Assembly (NCBI RefSeq): GCF_019703515.2
Contig: NC_059382.1
Span: forward strand, 17,406,001 to 17,470,000
DNA: 64,000 nucleotides
Reading direction: 5' to 3'
DNA from: Myxocyprinus asiaticus
Lineage: Eukaryota; Chordata; Actinopteri; Cypriniformes; Catostomidae
Below the pieces are notes generated by a model. That model made no database searches. It saw nothing but the letters and a program-made list of their open reading frames with translations, and was not told where the DNA came from. Position 1 is the stretch's first letter; every line of letters starts with the position of its first letter. Both the position numbers and the translations under genes were made by a program. Positions 46,142 through 57,268 of the stretch are shown here, in pieces.

Positions 46142-46465
46142 AGGAGCCAGCTGGTACGTGATAGCTGTGCGGTATGTGTAAGACCTCACTCCCCTGGCCT
46201 CAAGAGGTGCACTAGCGACTGACCCTAGAGGCTGTAGTCTTTAGCCTCCTCGTTAGCGCACCCGCCTCCCATGCCGGAGTCACTGGTTCGAATCCAGCTT
46301 GGAGCTGGTCAAGCAGGACCAGTTACAGTGGTGCCATGACCCAGATGGTAGTGAGGTTTAGGGGGGTGAGAGTAAGAGGAGCCAGCCGGTACATGATAGC
46401 TGTGCAGTATGTGTAAAATCTCACTCTCCTGGCCTCAAGAGGCACACTAGCGACTGACGCTAGAG
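46142..46465 (+). mobile_element. tRNA-derived SINE, tandem dimer, first part
   Basis: Unit 1 (46142-46375) has an A box-like CTCGTTAGCGCACCCG and a B box GGTTCGAATCC, followed by a tRNA-unrelated part. Unit 2 starts at 46376 with the same GGAGCCAGC-GGTAC-TGATAGC words and is cut at 46465 by a hAT element. The rest of unit 2 is at 49423-49500. A dimer of this sort suggests a tandem SINE or one SINE inserted beside another. Not a working tRNA gene. Confidence 0.75.
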
Positions 46466-46674
46466 CAGTGTTTCCCAACCACTAGTGTGCTGTGATAGAT
46501 TGTCAGGTGTGCCATGGAAAATTATCAAATTCCACAAAATAAATAAATGCATGAAAAAAAAAAAAAAAACATTTCAGGGATCCAAACTGCCTTTCAGAGA
46601 AATTTGCCTTTTTGAAACCATAATCGGTCACTTTTGTGATTGTGAAGAGCAATGATTAATGGGCAAAAGTGATA

Positions 46675-47922
46675 CACTATATTGCCAAAAGTATTCGCTC
46701 ACCCATCCAAATAATTGAATTCAGGTGTTCCAATCACTTCCATGGCCACAGTTGTATAAAATGAAGCACCTAGGCATGCAGACTGCTTCTACAAACATTT
46801 GTGAAAGAATGGGCCGCTCTCAGGAGCTCAGTGAATTCCAGCGTGGTACTGTGATAGGATGCCACCTGTGCAACAAGTCTAGTCGTGAAATTTCCTCGCT
46901 ACTAAATATTCCACAGTCAACTGTCAGTGGTATTATAACAAAGTGGAAGTGATTGGGAATGACAGCAACTAAGCCACGAAGTGGTAGGCCACGTAAAATG
47001 ACAGAGCGGGGTCAACGGATGCTGAGGCGCATAGTGCGCAGAGGTCGCCAACTTTCTGCAGAGTCAATCGCTACAGACCTCCAAAGTTCATGTGGCCTTC
47101 AGATTAGCTCAAGAACAGTGCGTAGAGAGCTTCATGGAATGGGTTTCCATGGCCGAGCAGCTGCATCCAAGCCATACATCACCAAGTGCAATGCAAAGCG
47201 TCGGATGCAGTGGTGTAAAGCACGCCGCTATTGGACTCTAGAGCAGTGGAGACGCGTTCTCTGGAGTGACAAATCTCGCTTCTCCATCTGGCAATCTGAT
47301 GGACGAGTCTGGGTTTGGCTGTTGCCAGGAGAACGGTACTTGTCTGACTGCATTGTGCCAACTGTGAAGTTTGGTGGAGGGGGGATTATGGTGTGGGGTT
47401 GTTTTTCAGGAGCTGGGCTTGGCCCCTTAGTTCCAGTGAAAGGAACTCTGAATGCTTCAGCATACCAAGAGATTTTGGACAATTCCATGCTCCCAACTTT
47501 GTGGGAACAGTTTGGGGATGGCCCCTTCCTGTTCCAACATGACTGCGCACCAGTGCACAAAGCAAGGTCCATAAAGACATGGATGAGCGAGTTTGGTGTG
47601 GAAGAACTTGACTGGCCTGCACAGAGTCCTGACCTCAACCCGATAGAGCACCTTTGGGATGAATTAGAGCGAAGACTGCGAGCCAGGCCTTCTCGTTCAA
47701 CATCAGTGTCTGACCTCACAAATGCGCTTCTGGAAGAATGGTCAAAAATTCCCATAAACACACTCCTAAACCTTGTGGAAAGCCTTCCCAGAAGAGTTGA
47801 AGCTGTTATAGCTGCAAAGGGTGGGCCGACGTCATATTAAACCCTTTGGATTAAGAATGGGATGTCACTTAAGTTCATATGCGTCTAAAGGCAGATGAGC
47901 GAATACTTTTGGCAATATAGTG
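46675..47922 (+). mobile_element. Tc1-like transposon nested in the hAT element
   Basis: CACTATATTGCCAAAAGTAT at the left and ATACTTTTGGCAATATAGTG at the right, flanked by TA. Length 1248 bp with short inverted ends of about 28 bp, unlike the 200-bp ends of the element at 36468. The transposase is on the + strand. Confidence 0.94.
46809..47840 (+). pseudogene. Tc1 transposase with a single in-frame TGA
   Basis: From the ATG at 46809 (MGRSQELSEFQRGTVIGCHL) the frame is open for 47 codons, meets TGA at 46950-46952, and goes on in the same frame without another stop to 47840, 344 codons in all. The visible order is helix-turn-helix (SREISSLLNIPQSTVSGIIT), the basic linker KPRSGRPRK, a second helix-turn-helix ([16 protein letters not shown]), then the DDE domain with [12 protein letters not shown] (first Asp kept, following Glu changed to Lys), [27 protein letters not shown] and [11 protein letters not shown]. 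The second Asp and the Glu are 34 residues apart. The TGA could come from a CGA codon by CpG decay. Confidence 0.93.
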
Positions 47923-49422
47923 TATTTATACGCGTTAAGAGTCTTTCACATGACTCGCGTCAGCGCTGCAGAATACATTGAAGTCTTTGAAGTGACGCCG
48001 CTTTACACCAAAGTGTTTTTCACACACACGTTTTTGCTTCACCAATAATGTCTTTGACAGTACTAAGCAACAAGAAATATTTAAAAACTGTCAAAATTTG
48101 TGAAGAGACATTGAATGTCTCATAATTTCTTTATTAAATATTAAATATTACCTTATCGTTTACGAATATCAGAGACCCCAGTTATTGAACTCATTTAAAT
48201 TCACCAAGAAAACACTTAGACCTAAACATAATCGAGTCATTTTATTACATTCTGCTATTACAGCAACTGCAAGCTTTTTTTCTCTCTTCCAAATACATGT
48301 TTTCAATGATTATTGTGCACACCTCCTGCTTTTTTACGTGGCAGACTTGTAAAATTGCCCCTCTGTGATGCTTTCTGCAGCTCTTGTCATGTGGAGGGCA
48401 ATGCGGCGCTTGATGCTGGTGTTGAACGGAGCGTTGACACCTCGACTCATGTGAAATGCGCTTTACAATGACGAAAGAACATTACTGAAACTCAAAATTA
48501 TTATTATTTGTCTATTATTGTGGTCTTTTCTGATAAAGTTTAAATAGGCTACTGTAGGAAAATGATACCGTAGATCTGCTTTGTGTTTATAATTCTTATA
48601 CTGAAGTCAGTAGATTTGTAGCCATGCAAGTTTTAATAAAGGAGAAGGTAAGGATGTTATTGAAACTCACTATTATTAGACTATTATTGTTGTCTTTTTG
48701 GATGAAAAATAATGCTCAGTCTGAATGAAGACTATAGATCTGCTTTGTTCTTTTAATGCTTAAACACTATAAAGTCTCATGGTAGATTTCGTTCATGAAC
48801 GACTCAAAATGATTCACTGACTCACTCATAACACATAAGACGCTCATTTGTTGCCACCTAGAGACATTTCCAGAAGGGGTCACTGAACTAATCAGTTAAT
48901 AAAATTGAACAACTTTGTGAAACAGAAGCAAACCTCACCAAAATACTCTTTATTTTGCAGCTAATTCTGCACAATTGTAAACTTGAATAAACTTGAATCA
49001 CTAAAATAGCTGGAATTGGTGCTTTTAGCTTATTCTTTTAAAAAAAATATCCCCACAAAAAATGTTTGTGGACCAGTGATTGTCTTAGATTTTTCACCCC
49101 TCATGAGTTTGCATCCCTGTAATTTGTTGTGGCACTGCAAGAACAAATCTACAAATTAGAAAAGAAGGAAATCTGTTGTTTCTTCATTACCCATTTAGCG
49201 CTCTTGCCACCTGTGACCCCACACAGCGTAGCCTACCTATGTGACTTGTTTTGTTTTTGTTTTGCATAGCCGAATTTCAAACATTACAAGTAAACATGCT
49301 ACTAAGATGGACAGAAAACATGAACAAGTTCTTGAAATGGAAAAATATTGACGATGGTTAGCCTATTTTGTCGTAAAAAGTGTGCCGTGGCAGAAAAAAG
49401 GTTGGGAAACACTGCGCTAGAG

Positions 49423-49500
49423 GCTGTAGCCTTAAGCCTCTTCGTTAGTACGTCCGTTCGAATCCCGCTCAGAGTGGGTCGAGCAGGACCAGTTGCACAT
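49423..49500 (+). mobile_element. tRNA-derived SINE, rest of second unit
   Basis: GCTGTAGCCTTAAGCCTCTT continues unit 2 after the hAT element. The tRNA-like part lacks about 20 bp between the TTCGTTAGTACG and TTCGAATCCCGC boxes compared with unit 1. Confidence 0.72.
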
Positions 49501-49913
49501 TCATGAGTGATATGAGAGAATATCGTCCACAGTGACTTGAATTGTTTAATAATAAAAACGGTGCAAGTTCTTGCGTGAACGTGCCACTGTGAACGACCTT
49601 GTCTCATGAACTCATGAATGCGCAATGGACAATGGATTTTAACTGAAAATAACTTTTATGTGTCTTTTCTCACCAAAACTTATGCCTTCAGACTTTAAAT
49701 ATGATGCATGAGACACATAGACTCATTTTATTATCCTTTTGGCTGCTTTTTTAAACCTTAAAGTGAGTCACTCACTATCAACTGCCATTGTATTGAAAAG
49801 AGGGAACAGGAAATTCATTAAAATTTCTCCTTTTGTGTTCCACATAAGAAAGAAAGTCATACGAGTTTGGAATGACATGAGGGTGGGTAAATTTTGGGTG
49901 AACTATTTTTTAA
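49501..49913. mobile_element. Foldback MITE, right arm of the nested stack
   Basis: Matching complement of 45919-46141: TTTTGTGTTCCACATAAGAA, CATACGAGTTTGGAATGACA and GGGTGAACTATTTTTTAA. Inner sequence 49501-49690 is probably the MITE centre or other flank. Confidence 0.72.
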
Positions 49914-50184
49914 CACACAATCTCTCCATCTCCAAACAATCCACCACACATTTGTGTCACATATCTCTCTGTACCATACAGACAACAAAGAATAATCCAT
50001 ATTTTCACTTCTCCACATGAAAGCAGCAATCACACTGGAGTGACCAAGTTAAATGTGGGAGGAAACAGATTGTGTTGTGTATAAATACAGCTTAAGTTTT
50101 AATGTCAAACAAACAAAGCTTTATGTCACATGCTCCCCAGTAAACCTGATGCGTGGTTAGCAATATATATATTTTGTATATAAA
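49914..50184. other. Spacer, nothing recognised
   Basis: No supported feature. Confidence 0.5.
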
Positions 50185-51137
50185 AGTTTGTAATAATTTT
50201 GCTCTTATGGAAAGAAATTGGTACTTTTATTCACCAAAGTGCCATTCAACTGATCACAATATATAGTCAGGACATTAATAACATGAAAAATTACTATTAC
50301 AATTTGAACTTAAACTACTTCAAAGAGTTCTCATCAAAAAATCCTCCATGTGCAGCAATGACAGCTTTGCAGATCCTTGGCATTCTAGCTGTCAGTTTGT
50401 CCAGATACTCAGGTGACATTTCACCCCACACTTCCTGTAGCACTTGCCATAGATGTGGCTGTCTTGTCGGGCACTTCTCACACACCTTACAGTCTAGCTG
50501 ATCCCACAAAAGCTCAATGGGGTTAAGATCCATAACACTCTTTTCCAATTATCTGTTGTCCAATGTCTGTGTTTCTTTGCCCACTCTAACATTTTCTTTT
50601 TCGTTTTCTGTTTCAAAAGTGGCTTTTTCTTTGCATTTCATCCCATAAGACCTGCACCCGAGTCTTCTCTTTACTGTTGTACATGAAACTGATGTTGAGC
50701 AGGTAGAATTCAATGAAGCTGTCAGCTGAGGACATGTGAGGTGTCTATTTCTCAAACTAGAGGCTCTGATGTACTTATCCTCTTGTTTAGTTGTACATCT
50801 GTCCTTCCACATCTCTTTCTGTCCTTGTTAGAGCCAGTTGTCCTTTGTCTTGGAAGACTGTAGTGTACACCTTTGTATGAAATCTTCAGTTTTTTGGCAA
50901 TTTCAAGCATTGTATAGCCTTCATTCCTCAAAACAATGATTGACTGACGAGTTTCTAGAGAAAGCCGTTTCTTTTTTGCCATTTTTGACCTAATATTGAC
51001 CTTAAGACATGCCAGTCTATTGCATACTGTGGCAACTCAAAAACAAACACAAAGACAATGTTAAGCTTCATTTAATGAACCAAATAGCTTTCAGCTGTGT
51101 TTGATATAATGGCAAGTGATTTTCTAGTACCAAAAAA
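50185..51137 (-). mobile_element. Internally deleted Tc1-like element, copy 2, both tips lost
   Basis: The sequence follows copy 1 (32801-34016) closely from AAAAGTTTGTAATAATTTTG to ATTTTCTAGTACCAAA. Both terminal repeats are missing or worn, so it can no longer move. Confidence 0.88.
50315..50982 (-). pseudogene. Tc1 transposase with catalytic core deleted, copy 2
   Basis: The N-terminus is clean here: MAKKKRLSLETRQSIIVLRN, GYTMLEIAKKLKISYKGVHY. A frameshift follows, then CPQLTASLNST, and the same junction as in copy 1 (KCKEKATFETE, GKETQTLDN joined to EKSVMDLNPIELLWDQLDCK). The Glu of the DDE triad is in the IELLW block; the two Asp residues are absent in both copies. Confidence 0.85.
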
Positions 51138-51690
51138 GATGTGCTGGTATTAATGGCAGTATTTTAGAGTCCATTCTGAGTGCATTAAGAATACACTGAG
51201 AACAATAGCTCCAGTGCTGCCAGCAGTCTGACTAGGCAGCACACCCAGCTGGATCTGTGCCACATAATGTATAGGCTTCGTTTATTGCATTATAAGCCCG
51301 CACTCATTCAGGCCTAATGCAGTTTTTTTAGAAGGATCATACTATAAATTTTTCAACATTACAATGTCTCACATGTGGCCATACAACTAATATGATAATA
51401 GAATTTAAATATCATGTGATTCTGAACTGTGACATTGGATGATTATGTTGCTATTCAAATGACTGCATTTTAAAAGATTTTGCTTTGCATCTGTAAAACA
51501 TCTTTATTACTCTGTTTTGAACTTTTCCAATTTCATCGCAGCAAAACCAGGGGCAGGAAAAGACACATTTCAGGTTCATTACTACGCTCAATTGACAGCA
51601 TTTGTGGCATGATGTTGATTATCCAAAAAATTAAGTTTAACTTTTCCCTCTTTTTTTTCCTTCTTTTTTTTTTAAGCAAAAAATTTGGGT
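51138..51690. other. Spacer, nothing recognised
   Basis: No supported gene; the frame at 51480-51698 ends in poly-T and has no domain. Confidence 0.5.
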
Positions 51691-51968
51691 TACAGTGAAG
51701 CACTTACAGTGGGAGTGAATGTGGCCAATCTGTAACTATTAAAATACACACTGTTTCAAAAGTATAACCACAAGAAATAACCAATATGTGTGTTAACATA
51801 ATTTTAGTGTGATAAAATCACTTACCCACCTTTTCTGTGTAAAGTTATAGCCAGTTTAATTGCCATGAATATGTAATCCTGTAATCCCACAAAAACGAAG
51901 ATTTAAACAACTTTATAGCTCAAATAATACACAAGTTTTCACAGAAGAATTAATATAAGTACTTTTCA
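51691..51968. mobile_element. Foldback element of another family, left part
   Basis: GGTTACAGTGAAGCACTTAC, then GGAGTGAATGTGGCCAATCT, begin the element. Its other end, GGTTACAGTGAGGCACTTAC on the minus strand, lies at 54041-54060. The match of this part to the expected continuous element breaks after AATTAATATAAGT near 51964. Confidence 0.65.
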
Positions 51969-53965
51969 GCAACGTCTCTATATTAGGAGCAAGTGCAACA
52001 AAAGTGGTGCTGTTGTGCAAATTGCATGGCATCATCATAAATTTATTTTAAGAAATAATATATTTTCCACAATTTAAACGTGTTTTATGTCCATTATACA
52101 ATAAAAAAAGTATATATTATTTTGAGAAACTCTATTATTATTAAGGTATGTTGCATAAAGGCCATTTAATCGTTCTCATTTGCTATACGTGGGGCTAGTC
52201 CTTCATCCTCTGCGTTAACATGGACCCTGGTAATCCGTTTGTGATGGGACTAGAAGCTCAATCTGAATAAAAAATTCTCATGTAACCACGTCAGTCGGAT
52301 TAAATTGGCCACATCTGATTTAAATTTCATTCAGATTCTAAGGGGTAATGTAATTTAAGTGTTTAATCGCTGCTCTCCCCCTTCATCACTGGTTGACTTT
52401 GTGATTTTGGCTCTGGTATGTAAACAGCAATATCACTTTATTAAGCTTTATAAATAGAAACAAAATTTTGCTGACTTTTGTCGCATACCACGGCTCAGCA
52501 CACAGAAGGTATGTGGAGTTTTGGTCATATACTGTACTGTATATGGCAGGTAGGTCATTTAATGATATCACATGAAACAGGTAAATAGAACTGACCTCTA
52601 TGCACAATTCAAAGGCTGTAGCCTATATTTCAAAGCTGGATGTTTTTATTGTTGCTAGAAAATGAGTAGATGGTATATTTGAACATTTTGAATTTAATAT
52701 TTGTTGTTATTTATGATGTATTTATTATTAAAACTACAAGCTGTCACACATAACATCATATCCTCATTTGTAGAGAAGTCCAAAATAATTTTGTGTGCTC
52801 AAAGTCAATTGTGAATCCCTTCAAATGGCGAGGAAATGCTGTATAATCATGCAGTATACACACATCACAATAGCAATTCCGATCTGATGCTGGATACATA
52901 TAAACGCTCACATCAATCCGATCACTTTATGTAGCGTTCATGTAAACAGTACGTTCGGAATCATCAATCGGAATGATTTAATTCAGATTAAAACAAAAAG
53001 TGTCCATGCAAACGCAGATTATGTTAATCAATGGAGATCTGGAGAACGTCATGCACATGTGCAATGAGTGTTCAACAATGGCCTGAGGGGCTAATTTGCC
53101 TCTGCCCCTGAGCCAATCAAAAGCTTCGACTGTATTTATGTCAGCTGTTGACATGAGCATAGGAAGTTACCGCTCTTGACTGCAGACCTGTATAGTGAAA
53201 TTCATTGGTAAATTTGAAAAGCTAATTTTGCACCATTCATCATTTCAGTTAATTGTATGTCATTGCGTTGAGGTGTTGTGTTGTTGGTGTACTGGTTTGT
53301 ATTAGATTACAATGACTGATAAATATTGGAAGTCTGTCCTCATTTGAATTAGTTTTGTTATGCTGTTCATTCGAGATAATAGGCACACCCTTTGACGATT
53401 TGCCTATTTGTGGTTTACTTGAGCTTTTTGACGTGGATGTGCATGTCTTAGTGGTGTTTTGTGCTGAGATTAAATCATTAGGGATGTTTGTGTGGCATCA
53501 TGCTCAGACGTTGCGCTAGAAAAATTCTTTGTCACTCTGTATAATTTCTATCATGATCTATTTTTATCAATCATACTTGTTTTCATTTTATAAGTACTAG
53601 GGCATTGAGGGTCATAGCATCTATTATAATGGCACATATATGACAGTAGATAGGCTTTTATGATAGATTTTTTGACTCCCCTTGTTTGAGTCCGGTGAAA
53701 CCAATCAGTTCTAGTGTGAAACTTCTACCTGTCAATCAACCGCTGCGCTAAAATTATGTTTTTTAAATGCTGGTTACAGCGCATACACACATGCACAAGT
53801 TCACAGAACTTCATAGTCCCTGATGTGATCATAAAGTGTAACATGAGAAGCACATCTGTGACAGAAATTGGAATTTTTTGTCAATGTTTCAAAGATTGGT
53901 AAAATAATTGATTGTTAAGGGATTGTTTGTGCCCCACAGTAAATAATGACCCTGAGACACCACTG
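51969..53965. other. 2-kb segment inside the foldback element
   Basis: It separates ...AATTAATATAAGT from TGCTTTTATCAAATTATAAG, which I would expect to adjoin in an uninterrupted copy. It contains a TIR-like element at 52209-53015 and otherwise unrecognised AT-rich DNA. No gene is supported. Confidence 0.45.
52209..53015. mobile_element. Possible TIR MITE, about 0.8 kb
   Basis: CTCTGCGTTAACATGGACCC at the left pairs with CTGCGTTTGCATGGACAC (minus strand) at the right, and further words (TCGGATTAAATTGG, CATCAATCGGAATGATTTAA) point the same way. No target duplication was seen. Confidence 0.5.
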
Positions 53966-54062
53966 ATGCTTTTATCAAATTATAAGCTTCACATTTCTGC
54001 CCTAAAAACCTCCAAAATTTGGCTCCATTCACTTCCATTGTAAGTGCCTCACTGTAACCATG
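53966..54062. mobile_element. Foldback element of another family, right part
   Basis: TTATAAGCTTCACATTTCTG, ATTCACTTCCATTGTAAGTG and CCTCACTGTAACC form the inverted complement of the left end at 51691. Confidence 0.65.
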
Positions 54063-55070
54063 ATTTTTGCTGCTTATTTCTTTTTAAAAGAGGGAAGAGT
54101 CAAAATGAATGTTTGTTGTAGGCAACATTTTGCCACAAATGCTGTGATTGAGCTTGACTTGTATTGAACCCGGAATATTCTTAAGGGGGGCTCAGGGCAA
54201 AAATGCCACCAAAATTCAAAATATGGGGGGAAAAATATACCCCCGTAATGTATTCCTTTGTTTTTTATTTGCAACATCTGAGGTACCAGTAGTCCTTAAT
54301 ATTCTATAGCCTACTAGGCCTAATTATATATGTTATGGTGTAAAACATGAGTTGAGATTGATTTATTTTATGGGTAAAAGGAAATACTGTATATAATCAG
54401 TCTAATTATTCCGATGGAGAAAAATGTAAATTAATGTATTAAATATAAGTATTTGAAAATAAAGGATGACAAACAGTATTTTTTTTAATGTTTAGAATAA
54501 AATACACCCTCATAAAAGGAAAATACTCCTAAAGAAATAAAATCCAGGGGGCAATGAATGCCCCTTTATGGAAAAGTTAATTTCTAAAACAAAACCCCTA
54601 AGCATTGGTTGCAACAAGATGCGAACATTTGTAGGCTACTTTTCTGTCTAGCTAGTGTGAAATTTATGATTTTCATTATACCATTTTGGATGTGATTATT
54701 TCAGTTCTCTTAAATTAGCGAAACAGAGTTTAAATTGCTTTAATTGTCAATCAGCATTCTGACTTGTGAAATGAATGACGTTTTAATCACCTGCTGGGAT
54801 ATGATTTAATACAATCTTGTGGGAGCAAAGCAGGGCCAGAGTGGGATTCATATTCAGCCTGGGATGTCATGTCCAAGTCAGCCCACACTCAAAAGGGGGG
54901 TTGGCATTGAAGATGATAACAATAAAACAAGATCACAGCAAAAATATGCAATATATGCAATTACTTGAAAATCATTTAAGCTCTCCATGTCATTATACCA
55001 CATACGGCATTCACTAAGAGTTTCACTTTGTCATAAGCTTCATTGTATGTGTTGTAAAAATAAGTGAATG
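54063..55070. other. Spacer, nothing recognised
   Basis: 1 kb of AT-rich DNA with no supported gene. Confidence 0.5.
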
Positions 55071-55646
55071 TTAAAGGGATAGTTGATCATTTCCTCACCC
55101 TCATGCCATCCCAGATATGTATGACTTTCTTCTGCAGAACATGAAGATGTTTAGAAGAATATCTCAGCACTGTTGGTCCATTCAATGCAAGTAAAAGAGA
55201 AGTGGTTAGAAACAGATCAATAATGAAGTCATTTTTTACTATAAATCTCCACTTTCACAAGCACTCTTCTCTCTTAAGAGTTTTTCTGTTTTTGGTGATT
55301 TACATAAGCATATCACCCCCTACTGGGCAGGGAGGAGAATTTATAGTAAAAAAGGACTTAAATATTGATCTGTTTCTCACCCACACCTATCATATCGCTT
55401 CTGAAGACAGATTAAACCACTGCAGTTGTATGGATTACTTTTATGCTGCATTTATATGATTTTTGTACCTTCTGAGTTCTGATCACCATTCACTTGCATT
55501 GAAAGGACCAACAGAACTGAGAAATTCTTCTAAAAAGCTTAATTTGTGTTCAGCAGAAGAAAGAAAGTCATACACTCAAATAGCTGGCATGAGGGTGAGT
55601 AAATGTTGAGAGAAATGTCATTTTTGGGTAAATTAAGTTTATTTTA
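55071..55646. mobile_element. Foldback MITE (Angel-like), long form
   Basis: TTAAAGGGATAGTTGATCAT at the left; TCATTTTTGGGTAAATTAAG at the right. The centre has CATATCACCCCCTACTGGG. The left tip has lost part of the CACCCAAAAATG word. Confidence 0.8.
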
Positions 55647-56880
55647 AAGACTATCTAGGCACATAATAACACTGTAGAACTGTAACTGTTTATAACTATT
55701 TTAAGATGTACAGGCTCACACTTTAAATGGTCAGTGCTTTGTATTTTAGATAATTAAAATATCAACAGATCCAGTGAAACAATGAAGGTTGAGTGATTGT
55801 TTTTACATTTTTACATGCCATTCAAAAACGTGCCATTTTAGAACGATAAGAGTGAAATAAAAGACTAAAAATAACACATTTGTACTTTTCTTTTACTTGG
55901 AATGTAAATGTTCAGGACGAAGGCAAAATGGTTACTGTCTCTTTAAGAGGGTTTTATCGCATTATACAACATTGAAGGCATTCTGTGCAGTTTGTTTCGT
56001 TGAGTTTAATCTTTTGAGAGCTGTAAAGTCCCATTATTTTCGTACTGTGTCGTGCTGTTGCATCTGTATCCGTTTACTTTAAGTATTCTGTTATTTTGTG
56101 ACAATAATAATAATAATAACAACAATAATAATAATAATAATAATAATAGTTTTGCTATTATCATTCTGCACTGCTAGGGAAGAGGATTTCAGAGATTAAT
56201 TGATTGAGATTGTGAGACTGCAGTCAGTATTAAACTTGTGATGATCTTGTACCTGAAGCACGTTCATCCATTCAGCTATTAGTAGCCTATCTGTTCTCGA
56301 TGGATCTTCAGTGATCCTTCCCGCGCTGTCAAGTGAAGCGGCACAACATCAGTTTCGTCTCTCACATGTTACTCTCTCATTTGTTTGGGTGTGAGATGAT
56401 AAAATACAGACTGCGTCCGCTATAACCCGGAACGCAATTCTGATCCTTTAAATACCGGATGTTACCGACTCTTGGCAATTGTTATGCGACATATGATGAA
56501 AGTTTGTCAATCAACATGAGGACCTAACCAGCCCAATTTTTGACTGGCCCAGCGGGAATTCTCCTGATCTTCCCGATTAGCCACTCCGGCCCTGGAGAAA
56601 AGTCAATTTATAACAGCATCACATCAACCTATAACTATCTTGCGGATGAGTAATATCTTCTAGAGAGGGCGTCCTTTGTCTAGAACAGGGAAGATTCACG
56701 GTCTAACTCTGGAGCTAGTGTATAATACGACTCTACACATATATGACAAAAGTCATTACAATAGCTGTTCTGTGACAGACCACTGAAATGAGCACAAACA
56801 TGCCACAAGACGTTGTGCAGGTGACTTTAAAGAGTTGACAGCGGACGAGAATATATTGCATAATCAGAAGGAGCAGGTCA
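55647..56880. other. Spacer upstream of abhd15, with an (AAT)n microsatellite
   Basis: An AAT run lies at about 56101-56148. No exon or repeat arm could be supported. Part of this may be upstream control DNA of abhd15. Confidence 0.5.
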
Positions 56881-57268
56881 CACAAAGAGGCAGCACGAGC
56901 GCTTGATTTCGAACTATGGCGGCAACGCACCAGATTCTTTCGAATTAAATTGCGATGTCGTTTTACTCGCGCTTCTGAAAACCTCTCAGCTTGGAGAATA
57001 GCATCTGTTAGTTTTCGAGGATTTTTTGGGATATGAGAACAAAAATCACCCTGACTCAAAACTTTGAAGTTTGAATTGCCGGGACAAGATCGCGTTTATT
57101 TCTACAATGCTCGCGTATCGTGGACGCGCAATTAAAAATAACGAATTTCGCGCCTAGCTTGACGATGTTTTGTGTGATTTGATCATTTCTTTAAACCTAC
57201 ACCACCAGGACGCTAAGGAGTTTATTTTTGCAGTATTATTTTCCCATTGCCCATCAGAAGCCGTTCAA
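56880..57268 (+). promoter_or_regulatory. abhd15: Candidate abhd15 promoter and 5' UTR, CpG-enriched
   Basis: CpG dinucleotides cluster at about 56895-57165 (GGCGGCAACGCACC, CTCGCGTATCGTGGACGCGC, CGAATTTCGCGCC), unlike the CpG-poor surroundings, as at an unmethylated vertebrate promoter. No TATA box is obvious. A five-codon upstream ORF (ATG at 57165, TGA at 57180) precedes the main ATG, and an in-frame TAG at 57155 shows that the main frame does not start further up. The transcription start is not known. Confidence 0.45.

Larger units (their letters stand above)
46466..49414. mobile_element. Non-autonomous hAT element, 2.95 kb including a nested Tc1
   Basis: The ends CAGTGTTTCCCAACC and GGTTGGGAAACACTG are perfect inverted repeats, flanked by the perfect 8-bp duplication CGCTAGAG (46458-46465 and 49415-49422). 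Removing it with one duplication rejoins the SINE unit. Without the Tc1 insertion it is about 1.7 kb. No hAT transposase domain is seen in the 47925-49400 part. A second pair of inverted words (TCACATGACTCG near 47948, CGACTCATGTGA near 48443) hints at yet another worn element inside. Confidence 0.9.

Noticed and set aside
46230..46310. tRNA gene
   Set aside because: A and B box-like words are present, but no acceptor stem pairs and the unit is duplicated within a SINE, so it is a SINE head.
56733..57059. 108-codon minus-strand frame upstream of abhd15
   Set aside because: It starts from a non-ATG context in the CpG-rich region and has no recognisable domain; more likely promoter DNA than a divergent gene.
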